This document shows positions 16,492-25,640 of a stretch of 64,000 nucleotides of DNA, piece after piece. The position numbers were made by a program, and so were the translations under genes. Numbering within the stretch: position 1 is the first letter of the stretch; each line of letters begins with the position of its first letter. A model generated the notes under the pieces. It did no database searches and was not told where the DNA came from. It worked only from the letters and a program-made list of their open reading frames with translations. Source of the DNA: Streptomyces flaveolus (lineage in GTDB: Bacteria > Actinomycetota > Actinomycetes > Streptomycetales > Streptomycetaceae). The DNA lies in contig NZ_JNWV01000015.1 of NCBI RefSeq assembly GCF_000716535.1, forward strand, positions 62,001 through 126,000, written 5' to 3'.

Positions 16492-16838
16492 TTGGGATCT
16501 CCTTGCGGGTCGAGGGAGCGGGCAGCCCAGGTCAGGCGCTGCCCGGCGTTGTCGGTGATCAGCGCGGCGGCCTCGTGCAGCGGGCAGGAGGCGTCGCCGT
16601 CGCGGTCCGGCTCGATCTGCTCCGCCCGGCGCGCTGCGGTGCTGACCACCTGCGCGAGCATCGGGAAGAGACCGCCGGGGACGTCGATGTCCTCCTGGAG
16701 CTCGCGCAGGATCGCGGCGAGCTCGGGGGCGTCGACGTCGTCGGCGTTCAGGTCGTCCTGAACCTGCTGGAGGGCGAGCTGTGCGATGCCGAGCGAGGCG
16801 CGCACCCGGTCCAGGCGGGTGCGGGAACGGCCGGTCAT
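16488..16838 (-). CDS. Helical hypothetical protein
   Basis: 116 aa, predicted all-helical (LGIAQLALQQVQDDLNADD...), overlapping both neighbours by 4 bp. The ATG at 16838 is set by that overlap. Function unknown. Confidence 0.6.
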   Translation of the reverse strand: MTGRSRTRLDRVRASLGIAQLALQQVQDDLNADDVDAPELAAILRELQEDIDVPGGLFPMLAQVVSTAARRAEQIEPDRDGDASCPLHEAAALITDNAGQRLTWAARSLDPQGDPK

Positions 16839-17344
16839 CGGGTGGTCGCCTTGGTGGTGGCGACTACGGCCGCGACCGTTTCCCAGCCGTGGTGCCAGGC
16901 GGAGTCGAGGTGGAAGGCGCCGTTCATGCCGAAGTCGGCGAGCTTGTAGAAGCCGCCCTTGCCGGTCTTGGTGGCGATCTTCTCCAGCAGGCCCTTGCCC
17001 GGGACGCGTCGGTCCGCGGCGTAGTGGGTGCCGAAGGAGATGGCGAGCGCGGCCGCGGCGGCGGCCGGGTGGACCCGGATGCCGAGCGCGCGGGCCCCGG
17101 CCCCGGCGACGATCGCCTGCGTCGCCGTGTAGGTCAGGCAGTGCTGGAGGCATGCCTTGCGGCCGTCGGCCGTGCCGTGGGTCGTCTTCTCCTCGGTGAC
17201 CGGGTCCTGGTAGGTGACCGTGTGGTCGTCGGAGGCGCCCTTCACGCGGGCACAGAAATCCGACTGGATCCAGAAGTCTCCGATCGCGCTCCCGGCGCGG
17301 GTCAGTCCGAGCAGGGCGGCGAAGACGGCGGGACGATGCTGCAT
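16835..17344 (-). CDS. Hypothetical protein with hydrophobic segment
   Basis: 169 aa. A hydrophobic stretch IRVHPAAAAAALAISFGTHYAADRR near residue 95-115 may be one membrane pass with flanking His residues. It leads the four-gene unit down to 15335. Not assigned to a family. Confidence 0.6.
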   Translation of the reverse strand: MQHRPAVFAALLGLTRAGSAIGDFWIQSDFCARVKGASDDHTVTYQDPVTEEKTTHGTADGRKACLQHCLTYTATQAIVAGAGARALGIRVHPAAAAAALAISFGTHYAADRRVPGKGLLEKIATKTGKGGFYKLADFGMNGAFHLDSAWHHGWETVAAVVATTKATTR

Positions 17345-17380
17345 GCTGGATCTCTCCTGATCTCGAAGGGGTGAGGGAGC

Positions 17381-17457
17381 GGGCGGCCGGCCCTTTGCCG
17401 ATGCGCGGCCGCCCTGTTGTGCGGGCCCCGTCCCGGCCTGGACGGTCGGGACGGGGC
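17381..17457. terminator. Two tandem GC hairpins
   Basis: GGGCGGCCG/CGGCCGCCC (17381-17414) and GCCCCGTCCCG/CGGGACGGGGC (17425-17457) lie between the stop of the RRQRL gene and the next start. Confidence 0.55.
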
Positions 17458-17461
17458 TGGC

Positions 17462-17926
17462 TCACGCGGCCAGCCGGTGAACGGCCGGGGCCGGGAGGGT
17501 CATCAGGCTGCTGGGGTCGACGGGCGTGCCGTCGAAGCACTCCAGGCAGCAGCCGAGCTTCTTCGAGAGGCAGATGTAGAACCGCCTCCCGCACTGGCCA
17601 CAGGTCTGCCTCGCTGCCATCGCCCGGTCGAGCGCCCACTCCTGAGCGAGCGTCGGCGTCCGCTTGGGCTTGGCCAGGTCGACGCGGAGCAGGTAGCCGC
17701 GGGTGGGATGACGGCAGGACCACTGCGGGCGGGTCGCGCACAGCCTGCAACGCAGGATCGCGACCGGGCCCTCGTTCTCGCCGGGGCTCAGCCCCATCTC
17801 CCGTAATTGCCGCCGGGTGACCAAGCCTTCGGGCACCGTGCTGCGGTCGTACTCGGGCAGCGTCGCGTCACTGCGCGGCATCCGTTTCACCTCGGGGCGG
17901 CGGCGCTTCTTCTTCGGGCGCGGCAT
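17462..17926 (-). CDS. RRQRL-type zinc-binding protein
   Basis: 154 aa. It has a basic start (MPRPKKKRRRPEVKR), TRRQLREMGLSPGE in the middle, and Cys pairs CRLC, CGQC and CLEC. This matches the Streptomyces group known as RRQRL motif-containing zinc-binding proteins, common on conjugative plasmids and of unknown function. The ATG at 17926 follows GGAG. Confidence 0.72.
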   Translation of the reverse strand: MPRPKKKRRRPEVKRMPRSDATLPEYDRSTVPEGLVTRRQLREMGLSPGENEGPVAILRCRLCATRPQWSCRHPTRGYLLRVDLAKPKRTPTLAQEWALDRAMAARQTCGQCGRRFYICLSKKLGCCLECFDGTPVDPSSLMTLPAPAVHRLAA

Positions 17927-18179
17927 CACCTGCTCCAGGCGCCGGGCAGCCGGTCGGGGCGGTGCGGGTAGCGGGGGCCGGGACGCTGCGGGCGGGGCCG
18001 GCCGATCCGGCGGCGCGGACGGGGAATGAGCACGAGCGGTTCCTCCAGTGGTCGGTGGACAGCGCTGCGCCCCGCCGACGTCGTGCTGGTGTCGGCGGGG
18101 CGCCACGTGCGGCCGGGCGGCCTGTCCGGTCCTCGCCGACCCCGAAGCGGGGCGGGCGAGGGCCAGGCAGGGCGTCAGG

Positions 18180-18440
18180 TCAGCGGGTGGTGCGGGCGCT
18201 GAATAGGCGGGCGGCCCACGACCGCAGCCGGTCGAAGCGGGTCGGGTGGGTGTGCCTCCAGGCGGTGGGCCACACGCCGTGCTCGGTGGGGAAGGAGCGG
18301 GACGCGCCGCAGGTGCATGTCCAGGCGTACGGCTCGTCGCGGGTGTCGTCGCGGGTCGCGGTGACCTTGGCGGGGAGGCCGTCGTGGCTCCCGTGGAAGG
18401 TGCCGACCCAGAACTCGGTCTCCTCCAGATGCGGCTTCAT
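18180..18440 (-). CDS. Hypothetical protein with CTC zinc-knuckle-like motif
   Basis: 86 aa; ribosome site AAGGGA. Contains AWTCTCGASRSFPTEHGVWPTAWRHTH, a possible Cys/His metal site. Function unknown. Confidence 0.58.
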   Translation of the reverse strand: MKPHLEETEFWVGTFHGSHDGLPAKVTATRDDTRDEPYAWTCTCGASRSFPTEHGVWPTAWRHTHPTRFDRLRSWAARLFSARTTR

Positions 18441-18490
18441 CGGATTCCCTTCGGTGCTCGGTGGTGGTGCGGGACGGGGTGGGCGCGAAG

Positions 18491-19306
18491 TCAGCGCTGG
18501 AGCGGGTGGACGTTGTCGGGTTCGTCGTCCAGGTCGTCGTGGTCGGGCGTGGGTTGCGGCGGGAAGTGGAACGCGGGATAGACGTTGACCTGCGGCGCAG
18601 CGGGGGCCGGGTTGTTGATGACCGGGCGCAGGCTCAGGCCGCGCAGGGCGACGATGCTGGCCAGCGCCCACAGGAGGGCGGCGATACCGGCGGCGACGGT
18701 GCGGCCGCCGTCGGGCGTGGCGGACCACACCATGGCGACGCCGGACAGGCCCCACCCGGTCCAGAGGATGCGCGCCCCGGTGCTGCCGGCGAATCCCCCG
18801 ACGAGGCCGATCAGCCCGGCGAGCTGCCAGAAGGCGTAGACGGCGGTCCCGGGGACGTGGAGGCCCCTGCTGTGCTGCCCGATGTAGGAGCGGATCGGGC
18901 CCTCGATCACGCCCCACAGGCCGCTGGTGGTGTCGACGCCGGGCGGCTCGGTCACGGTGCGGGTGGCGGACAGGCGGTGCAGCACGGCGCTGACGATGTC
19001 GCCGGCGGCGTCCAGCAGGACGATGACCGCGCAGACGCCGGCGAGGCTGAGCACGGCCTTGATCCAGGTGGCCATCTCGTGCCAGCCGGCCTTCCGGGCC
19101 TGGAACAGTTCCTCCCACCGCTCGTACAGGAAGCCGCCCTCCTTCCAGGAGGCGTCCCATGCCGCGCGCAGCCGTGCGAGGCGCGTCATGCCGGGCGCGT
19201 GCTGAAGGTCGGGCACCGGCGGCGGGACCGTTTGGTCGAGCAGGTCGAAGAAGCTCGGGCTGTTCGGGTTGCGCTGGCTGTTGATGGGCTTGTCGTCGGG
19301 GTGCAT
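18491..19306 (-). CDS. Multi-pass membrane protein of the transfer cluster
   Basis: 271 aa with about four membrane segments (AVLSLAGVCAVIVLLDAAGDIV, AFWQLAGLIGLVGGFAGS, LWTGWGLSGVAMVW, AAGIAALLWALASIVALRGL) and soluble Pro/Asp-rich ends. Such proteins accompany FtsK-like translocases in Streptomyces and may act in plasmid spread along the mycelium; this role is inferred from position. Confidence 0.65.
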   Translation of the reverse strand: MHPDDKPINSQRNPNSPSFFDLLDQTVPPPVPDLQHAPGMTRLARLRAAWDASWKEGGFLYERWEELFQARKAGWHEMATWIKAVLSLAGVCAVIVLLDAAGDIVSAVLHRLSATRTVTEPPGVDTTSGLWGVIEGPIRSYIGQHSRGLHVPGTAVYAFWQLAGLIGLVGGFAGSTGARILWTGWGLSGVAMVWSATPDGGRTVAAGIAALLWALASIVALRGLSLRPVINNPAPAAPQVNVYPAFHFPPQPTPDHDDLDDEPDNVHPLQR

Positions 19307-19421
19307 GGCGGGGTGTCTCCCTCGCTCGGGTTGGTGTGATGGGTGGGGGTGGGCAGGGCCTGGCCCGCACCCGACCGCGAGGGGTTCGGGTGGGAGGCAG
19401 GTGGCCCGGAGGGCGGTTGGG

Positions 19422-19967
19422 TTACAGGCCGCGGGCGTCGGCGAGGCCGGCGGCCTCACCGACCATGCGGATCGGGACACGGCCTGTGCCGTGCGCGTCG
19501 TTGAAAGACGGCACGGAATCGACGTCGTCACCGAACTTGCGGCGGATCGCATCCAGGAGCACGGCGACCACGCTGGCTTCCAGGCCGCTGTCGCCGCGGG
19601 CCTCGATCCGGATGGCTCCGAGCATGCAGCGGGCGCCGTCCTCGTCGACCAGCGTGTCCTTGCACCAGCCGCCGGTGAGCAGCCGATGGTGGGCGCGCTG
19701 CAGAAGAGCCGCGACCGGCGTCGGGTACAGGTCCGGCAGCGGGGCAGGCCCGGTGTCGACGGGGCCGGTGACGACGCCGGCCAGGTCCATGGGCTCGAGG
19801 TCGATGTGCGCGGTGTTGACCTCGTAGGCGACGGCCGCTTCGTCCAGGCGCGCGGTCATCGCCGCGTCCACGAGGGTGAGGCGTTCCTCGAGGGTCAGTT
19901 CCGCCGGCGGGGCGGGCGCTGCGGTGGTCGGGGCGGTCTGGTCTATGGCGGGGTGGGTCTGGGGCAT
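19422..19967 (-). CDS. DUF6197-like protein
   Basis: 181 aa. The central part LLQRAHHRLLTGGWCKDTLVDEDGARCMLGAI fits the pattern I know from DUF6197 proteins of actinobacteria (WCKG...RCALGAI). A Pro/Ala-rich N-terminus precedes it. The role is unknown; common in plasmid regions. Confidence 0.6.
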   Translation of the reverse strand: MPQTHPAIDQTAPTTAAPAPPAELTLEERLTLVDAAMTARLDEAAVAYEVNTAHIDLEPMDLAGVVTGPVDTGPAPLPDLYPTPVAALLQRAHHRLLTGGWCKDTLVDEDGARCMLGAIRIEARGDSGLEASVVAVLLDAIRRKFGDDVDSVPSFNDAHGTGRVPIRMVGEAAGLADARGL

Positions 19968-20038
19968 CGGGGGCTCCCTGGGGCGTCGAAGGCGCGGGGC
20001 GGGGATGGCGGCTTTCGACGCCGGCGGCCGGGGCGGTG

Positions 20039-20227
20039 TCAGATGCTGGAGATCCAGCCGGTGACGGTGCTGATCGCCGCGTTGATGGCGGGGGCGGCAC
20101 CGGTGGAGGCGAGGAAGAAGCCGAATCCGGCGCAGGCCAGGGCCGGTCCGAGGCGTACGTAGCCGCCCCGGATGAGGACGAAGACGACGATGCCGAGCAG
20201 GACGACGGCGGAGATCGATGCGGCCAC
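20039..20227 (-). CDS. Small two-pass membrane protein
   Basis: 62 aa from a GTG. Two hydrophobic helices (ISAVVLLGIVVFVLI and LGPALACAGFGFFLAST) and a third weaker C-terminal one. Small proteins of this type (Spd-like) sit next to the translocase gene in Streptomyces plasmids. Confidence 0.6.
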   Translation of the reverse strand: MAASISAVVLLGIVVFVLIRGGYVRLGPALACAGFGFFLASTGAAPAINAAISTVTGWISSI

Positions 20228-20309
20228 GAGCGGTGTATCCCTTTCAGGTGTGAGCAGGACCCGGCCTGTTGCGGCCGGGCCCTGCGGGGGTGGTGGGTGC
20301 GGGGGTGGG

Positions 20310-22430
20310 TCAGACGCCGGAGAGGTTCTTGATGGCCTCCAGCGCCTGGCGGGGCGAGGTGACCGCGTCGCGGCGCGCGGCGGACTTCCCGCCGCCACGG
20401 CGCTTGCCGCCGCCCTTCTTGGGATCGCCGTCGTCGCCGTCCTCGTCGTCGCTCGGCTCGGGGCCGAACTCGCCGGGCCGGGGCGGCTCGGTCCAGTCGA
20501 ACCACAGGTCGCGTGCTTCCAGCTCGCGGATCTCGTAGTCGGTCAGGGCGGCGACGGTGTCGGGGAAGTAGCCGTCGATGCCCGCCTTGAAGTCCATGAA
20601 CAGCGTGCGCAGGACTTCAGGCTGCTTACCTTCGACGATCCAGCCGGCGCCACCGGTGTTGGAGTCGGCGGGCGGCTCCGGCTCGCCACGCATGATCCGC
20701 TCGATCCGGCCCTTCTCTTCCGGGGAGAAGGAACGGGGGAGCGGGTCGGGGACGTGCTCGGGCGCGATACCGAGGGCCTTGAACATGTCGCCGACCTTCT
20801 TCGGCGCCACCTTCAGCACGACGGGGATGCAGTTGTCGCGCAGGTTCTCGCACAGAAGCTGCGTGAAACCGTCCTGGACGTAGATGGACTGGCCGGCCAC
20901 CTTCAGGCCGACTCCGTACTTGCGGCCCTTGACCGACACCAGCTCCGCGAGGTCCATGATCTCCGCGCCGTAGTCGCCGTGGCGGGCGGCGGAGAGGAAC
21001 TCATCCAGGTACGCGGACAGCATCCGATACGGGCAGCCCGGCCGGGTCGGGTCCCACTCGTGGACCTGGCCGTCCTCCCACGGCATCTCACCGCGGATCT
21101 CCATGAGCGCGACCATGGCCCGCAGGAGCCGGAGCATGTACAGCGCGCCGACACCGTAGCGGGCGGTGTGCTTACCCAGGGCGGCCGTCTTCTCGTCCGG
21201 CGCCTCCGTGGCCAGCATGACCACGGCCCCCCACAACGCATCGGCCGCGACGTGCAGGCCCATCAGCTGCGTCTTGCCGCCCCCGGAGGGCGCGACGAAG
21301 ATCCCGTGCGCGGCACCCCGGTCGGTGTAGACGCGGTTGCGGGCGGGCTGACCGTTGCCGAGGTAGCCGGTCACCCACCGTCCGTCCTTGTCCGGGGTCA
21401 GCAGCTCGCGGGTGGCGGGGAAGACCTGCGCCAGCGGGCTGGAGTCCCACAGGGAGACCAGGACCTGGCTGCCGTCGACGGTGACGAACAGGCGGCCCTC
21501 GTCGTACTTGGTCTTCAGCGCGGCCGCCAGCGCGTGCAGGTTGACGCGCGCCTCGCCCACCTCGTCGGGGACCTGAGCGATGTAGTGGGTGACCTTGCGC
21601 TTGTTGTCGCGGACCTCCTTGACGAACTGAGAGCCGGGGATGGGGCCGCTTGCGGCTCCGATCCGGTCGGCCCACCACTCGTGGGCGGTGGGGGCCTTAC
21701 GGCGCCGCTCGCTCGCGTCGGGGGTGACGTGGACTTCCTTCCAGCCGGGCCCGCCGCCGCGGCCGTGCTGCCGGGCCACGTCCTCGATCCGCACATCGGT
21801 GACATCGACCTCGAACGCGGCGGCGATGGCCTCCTCGGTGAGGCCGGAGATCGGCCGTCCGGCCTCGGAGGCGCGCAGCAGCAGCGACAGGTCGTTGGGC
21901 ATGCCGGGGTGCGGGGTGGCCTTGACGACGATGGTGCGGCCGGGCATTCCGCGGTTCTCCCACAGCCAGCGGACCTGGCGGGTGAAGTGGTCGGCGCCGT
22001 CGTCCGGCTGCGCCGGCGACGTCTCCGGCTCGAGGACGGCGACGAGCTGCGGGGTGGGGCCGGGGGCGGCGAGGGCGGGCCGGTGGTGGCGGCGGGTGTG
22101 CCGGGAGAACGGCATCACGAGCAGGCCGGCCGCGGCCCATCCGGCGGCGAGCAGCCCGTCCAGCCAGTACGGGCCCCAGCCGGGCGTGTGCCTGGCGGCG
22201 ACGTCAACAGCAGCGGCGAGCACGAGCGGGGACCAGCGAAGGATCTTGCGTCCCGTGCCGGGCTCATCGCTCTTAGCGGCCAGGACCCAGCCGCCGACGC
22301 CGGCCGCGCCCGCCAGCTGCACAACCGTGTTGACGGGGCTGTCCGGGTAGAGGTTCGGGGCCGCGGCGAGGACCGGGGCGGCCAGGGTGTACAGGGTGCG
22401 CTCCACGGCGACGCTGCGCGGCACGGACAC
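20310..22430 (-). CDS. FtsK/SpoIIIE-like DNA translocase of plasmid transfer (TraB-like)
   Basis: 706 aa from the GTG at 22430, which follows AAGGAG. The N-terminus has membrane segments in the first 130 residues. The motor domain shows Walker A APSGGGKT and a Walker B-like MLSAYLDE. The last 90 residues are charged and Gly/Lys-rich and contain SPRQALEAIKNL, possibly the DNA-recognition end. Streptomyces plasmids move double-stranded DNA with a single FtsK-like hexamer, TraB; this is the best candidate in the window. Confidence 0.85.
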   Translation of the reverse strand: MSVPRSVAVERTLYTLAAPVLAAAPNLYPDSPVNTVVQLAGAAGVGGWVLAAKSDEPGTGRKILRWSPLVLAAAVDVAARHTPGWGPYWLDGLLAAGWAAAGLLVMPFSRHTRRHHRPALAAPGPTPQLVAVLEPETSPAQPDDGADHFTRQVRWLWENRGMPGRTIVVKATPHPGMPNDLSLLLRASEAGRPISGLTEEAIAAAFEVDVTDVRIEDVARQHGRGGGPGWKEVHVTPDASERRRKAPTAHEWWADRIGAASGPIPGSQFVKEVRDNKRKVTHYIAQVPDEVGEARVNLHALAAALKTKYDEGRLFVTVDGSQVLVSLWDSSPLAQVFPATRELLTPDKDGRWVTGYLGNGQPARNRVYTDRGAAHGIFVAPSGGGKTQLMGLHVAADALWGAVVMLATEAPDEKTAALGKHTARYGVGALYMLRLLRAMVALMEIRGEMPWEDGQVHEWDPTRPGCPYRMLSAYLDEFLSAARHGDYGAEIMDLAELVSVKGRKYGVGLKVAGQSIYVQDGFTQLLCENLRDNCIPVVLKVAPKKVGDMFKALGIAPEHVPDPLPRSFSPEEKGRIERIMRGEPEPPADSNTGGAGWIVEGKQPEVLRTLFMDFKAGIDGYFPDTVAALTDYEIRELEARDLWFDWTEPPRPGEFGPEPSDDEDGDDGDPKKGGGKRRGGGKSAARRDAVTSPRQALEAIKNLSGV

Positions 22431-22458
22431 GGGGAGTTCTCCTTCGGAAGATGACGAT

Positions 22459-22488
22459 GGGCGGCCCGCGATCGGTGGCGGGCCGCCC
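22459..22488. terminator. GC hairpin between two transfer genes
   Basis: GGGCGGCCCGC pairs perfectly with GCGGGCCGCCC (11 bp, 8-nt loop) between the stop of the gene at 22513 and the translocase start. Confidence 0.6.
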
Positions 22489-22512
22489 ATCAAGGAACTG
22501 GTGTGGGTGGGT

Positions 22513-22932
22513 TCAGCGGGCGAAGAAGCCTGGCTTGGGGGTGCGCTCCTTGCGGCCGGAGCGGACGGCGTCCAGGGCCTCGTACAGTCGCGCGTGTGTA
22601 CGCCGGGCGTCGTGGGCGAGGCCGGAGACGTCCTGCGCCGTCTGGTGGAGCTTTGTGACCTCCACGGCGGCGCCGCCGAGGGCGGTGGCCACCTGCAGAG
22701 TCATCTCGATGAACGTGCGGTCCAGTTCGGCGTTGGCGATGTCGACGGCCAGGTCTCCCGCGCGCCGGGCGTTCATGCGCATGCCGCGCAGCAGCTGCTC
22801 GAGTTCGCTGCTGGCCATGTCCAAGGCCTGGCCCAGCGTCTTGAGCTTGTGCTGGACGGCCTTGTAGCGGTTGTCGCCGTCGGTCGTAGCGGCAGCCCCG
22901 CCGCCGGCGGTGGTGGGCGCGAGGTCGCTCAC
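22513..22932 (-). CDS. Helical hypothetical protein
   Basis: 139 aa, GTG start after GGAAGGAGG. Almost entirely alpha-helical with heptad-like spacing (YKAVQHKLKTLGQALDMASSELEQLL). Close to the large low-complexity protein gene (14-bp gap). Possibly a structural partner in transfer. Confidence 0.6.
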   Translation of the reverse strand: MSDLAPTTAGGGAAATTDGDNRYKAVQHKLKTLGQALDMASSELEQLLRGMRMNARRAGDLAVDIANAELDRTFIEMTLQVATALGGAAVEVTKLHQTAQDVSGLAHDARRTHARLYEALDAVRSGRKERTPKPGFFAR

Positions 22933-22946
22933 GGCGAACCTCCTTC

Positions 22947-25253
22947 CTAGTCGTGGTGAGCGGCGGCAGAGGCGTGGGCCAGACCCGCGTCGTCCATCGC
23001 CTGGACGTCTTCGCCGTAGGTCCGGCCGACCGCGACCGCGGCGAGCCGGGCGGCTTCGTAGGCGATCTCGCACTCGGTGGCGCACCGTTCGGCGATCTGC
23101 TTCATGAGCATCGCGGCGTCGGCCAGGTTGGTGATCTGGTCGACGACCTCGGTGGCGATGTTGTGGTCACCGACCAAGTCGGCCGCCATGTCCCGCAGGG
23201 CATCGGCGACCTTGCCGAGCGCGACGGACAGGTCCTGGGCGCGCGTCCTGTCGTACTCGGCGGACAGCGCGATGTTCGTGATGTCCATCAGGTACTGGTC
23301 GAAGGTGATGTCGGTGCGGTGCTTGGCCGCCATGCCGGTCTGGCCCGACGTGGGCTTGCTGACCTCCGATGCCACGGGGTCCTCCTGTGCGGTGGGTCGG
23401 GTGGTGCCGGGACGCTGGGTGTGGGGCTCCGGGGCAGGCGGCAGACCGGCCCGGTGATGGATGTAGGCGCCGAAGGGGTCGGAGGCGTCGTCGACGACGA
23501 CCGCGTCCACGACGTCCTGCTCGGCCGCTTTCGAATGGCGTGACGGCTCGTCCGGCCGGTCGGGGCGGTACAGCCTGTAACCGAGGTCCTCGGGCCGCGC
23601 GCTGCGAGGCGGTTCCTTCGGGCCGGGGTCGGAGCCCGGGGCTGTGCCGGGCTTGCCGAAACGGTCCTTGAGCCGTTCTTTGAACGACCTCTTGGTGTGG
23701 TCACCGTTCGCTTCGTCGCCCGTCGCGTCGCTCTTACCGGGGGCGTCGGACGGCTTCTCAGCGCCCTTCTTGCCGTCCGTCCCGGTGCCGTCCTTCGCGT
23801 CCGTGTCACTGGAGCCGTCAGAGGGCTTCTCGCCGCTCTTCTTGCCGTTGTCCGGCTCCTTGGTCGCGGTGCCGTCCTTCGGGCCGTCATCCCCCGTTTC
23901 AGGGCCGTCCTTGGGCGTCTTTTTGGTGGTGGCCTCGGAGTCCTTGTCGCTGGTGGTGGCCTTGGCCTTGTCGTCCTTCGCGGCCTTGTCCTTCTCGGCT
24001 GCGCGGCGTTTGTCCCAGCGGCGCTGCGCTTCCTCGGCCACGGCCGCACCGAGGGTGGTGCGGTCGTCTTCGGCCGCCTTGGCGGCCGCCCGCTTCGCCT
24101 TCCTCGCGGCCTTCCGCTCGGCTTTCGCCGCGCGGTGCTGCTCCCGTTCCGCCTGCCGGTTGGCGCGGTCCTGGTCGCGGTCCTTGCTGCGGTCGGCGAG
24201 GTTGGCGGCCTGGTTGGCGCTGCGCCGCTGCTGCCGGGCGGCCTGGCGGGCGGCGGCGCGTTCCTGGCGGCCGCGGGCGCGTTCGGCCCGGGGGCTCGAG
24301 GCCGGCGTGTTGTGCGTCCTGCCGCCGTCGCCCTTCAAGCCGCCCTTGCCGGAGCTCGAGTTGCCCGAGCTGTTCTTGCCCGAGCTGCCCGAACTGCCCT
24401 TGCCTGGGCCGGACTTGCCCGCGCCGGAGCCTCCAGAGCTGTTCTGGCGGCCTTTCGGGCCCCCGGACGACTCATTGCCCTTCGAGGCGCCCCCACGGCC
24501 GCCAGCGGAGCGATCAGAGCCCTTCCCGCCCTTCCCCGTGCCCTTGGGGGAGTTGTTGCCCCCGGAACCGCGACCGGTGCCGCCGGACCCGTTCGTTCCC
24601 GAGCCCCGGCCGCCGCCGCTGCCGCCCCGGCCTGATCCGCCGGCGTTGCCGCCGCCTCCGCGTGAGCCGCCCCCGCCGCCGGCCTTCGAGCGGCCGCCTT
24701 TGTCGGCGCCCATGCCGGAGCTGGAGGACCGCGCCGCGTCGGCCTTGCCGCGCGTCGCCGCCTTGTCGGCCTTCGCCTTCATCTGCGCGGTATGGAGCTT
24801 GGCGTTCTGCTCCATCATCGCGGTTTCCTGGGCGGTGCGGGCTTCCAAAAGCGCGGCCTTGCGCGCTATTTCCGCCTCACGGAACGGCGCTTCGGAGGCA
24901 TGCCGATCCCGCGCCATCTCGATCCGCAGTTCCAGCCAGTCACCGAGCCGATCGGCAAGAGAACGGGGCTGAACATATTCGCCTTCCTCATATTCTCCGT
25001 CGCCGGAATCCGGCGCACCGGGCATTCCCGTTTCCTGTAAAGCCACCTCCGGGGAAATAGGCTCGCGAATGGCCGGGAGTTCCATCGTGGTCTCAGCCGG
25101 GGACTCCAGAGGAGCGGCGGGGGGCTGGGGATAGATGCGATCGAGGTCGGGAATTTCCACCGGCCGGTCGGTGACATCACTTCCGACCGGGAAATTGATG
25201 AGCTGTCCGCCTCCGGCACTGCTGCCGCCGGGGTCGTCCACATCACGGGACAC
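22947..25253 (-). CDS. Large low-complexity Gly/Ser- and Lys/Asp-rich protein
   Basis: 768 aa. The order is: acidic/Pro N-terminus; a coiled coil (res ~100-170); about 130 residues of Gly/Ser/Arg repeats; a long Arg/Ala/Gln helical region; a Lys/Asp-rich segment; and a folded helical C-terminus of about 120 residues. The Gly-rich part is intrinsically disordered and could phase-separate or bind nucleic acid. GTG start at 25253 after GGGAGC. Function unknown. Confidence 0.65.
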   Translation of the reverse strand: MSRDVDDPGGSSAGGGQLINFPVGSDVTDRPVEIPDLDRIYPQPPAAPLESPAETTMELPAIREPISPEVALQETGMPGAPDSGDGEYEEGEYVQPRSLADRLGDWLELRIEMARDRHASEAPFREAEIARKAALLEARTAQETAMMEQNAKLHTAQMKAKADKAATRGKADAARSSSSGMGADKGGRSKAGGGGGSRGGGGNAGGSGRGGSGGGRGSGTNGSGGTGRGSGGNNSPKGTGKGGKGSDRSAGGRGGASKGNESSGGPKGRQNSSGGSGAGKSGPGKGSSGSSGKNSSGNSSSGKGGLKGDGGRTHNTPASSPRAERARGRQERAAARQAARQQRRSANQAANLADRSKDRDQDRANRQAEREQHRAAKAERKAARKAKRAAAKAAEDDRTTLGAAVAEEAQRRWDKRRAAEKDKAAKDDKAKATTSDKDSEATTKKTPKDGPETGDDGPKDGTATKEPDNGKKSGEKPSDGSSDTDAKDGTGTDGKKGAEKPSDAPGKSDATGDEANGDHTKRSFKERLKDRFGKPGTAPGSDPGPKEPPRSARPEDLGYRLYRPDRPDEPSRHSKAAEQDVVDAVVVDDASDPFGAYIHHRAGLPPAPEPHTQRPGTTRPTAQEDPVASEVSKPTSGQTGMAAKHRTDITFDQYLMDITNIALSAEYDRTRAQDLSVALGKVADALRDMAADLVGDHNIATEVVDQITNLADAAMLMKQIAERCATECEIAYEAARLAAVAVGRTYGEDVQAMDDAGLAHASAAAHHD

Positions 25254-25270
25254 TGCTGCCGCTCCCTTGC

Positions 25271-25302
25271 TTGACAGTGGTAGGTCGCCTCGCGTATACG
25301 CG
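25271..25302 (+). promoter_or_regulatory. Consensus-like promoter and palindrome
   Basis: TTGACA (25271-25276) and TATACG (25295-25300) are 18 bp apart on the plus strand. The -10 lies inside the palindrome CGCGTATACGCG (25291-25302). A repressor site over a promoter is likely; it faces away from the gene at 25253. Confidence 0.45.
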
Positions 25303-25307
25303 CGCGT

Positions 25308-25339
25308 GTCCGGGCGTGCGGGCGTCCGGGCGTGCGGGC
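25308..25339. repeat. 16-bp tandem repeat, two copies
   Basis: GTCCGGGCGTGCGGGC occurs twice head to tail beside the CGCGTATACGCG palindrome. Confidence 0.6.
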
Positions 25340-25403
25340 GTTGGGACACCGGAAAGGGCCCGGCCGCGATGAAGGCCGGGCCCTTCGCCCGCGGTGTCGG
25401 GTG

Positions 25404-25640
25404 CTACTGCTGCTGGGTGTACTTGAGGTAGATGCCGTGCAGGTCGTGCGCCATCAGCCGCAGCGCCTGCACATCGCCCCGTTTATGCGCCTTCCTTCCG
25501 TGCGTATGCAGCAGCATCAGGAGGAAATAGAAGGCGCCGAGGTCTTCACCGTGTCTGCGAATGTATTCGTCCCGCTGCTTCATCAGATACTGGCGGGAGT
25601 TCTGGGATCGCAGCTCGCTTTTCGTCAGCGGCCGGTTCAT
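25404..25640 (-). CDS. Small basic helical protein
   Basis: 78 aa (MNRPLTKSELRSQNSRQYLMKQRDEYIRRHG...), overlapping the next gene by ATGA. Not recognised. Confidence 0.6.
   Translation of the reverse strand: MNRPLTKSELRSQNSRQYLMKQRDEYIRRHGEDLGAFYFLLMLLHTHGRKAHKRGDVQALRLMAHDLHGIYLKYTQQQ

Noticed and set aside
20172..22454. A 760-codon plus-strand frame
   Set aside because: Antisense to the FtsK-like translocase with clear Walker motifs.
23644..24972. Pro/Leu/Ser-rich plus-strand frame of 442 codons
   Set aside because: Antisense to the Gly/Ser-rich protein; its repeats are mirror images of the Gly codons.
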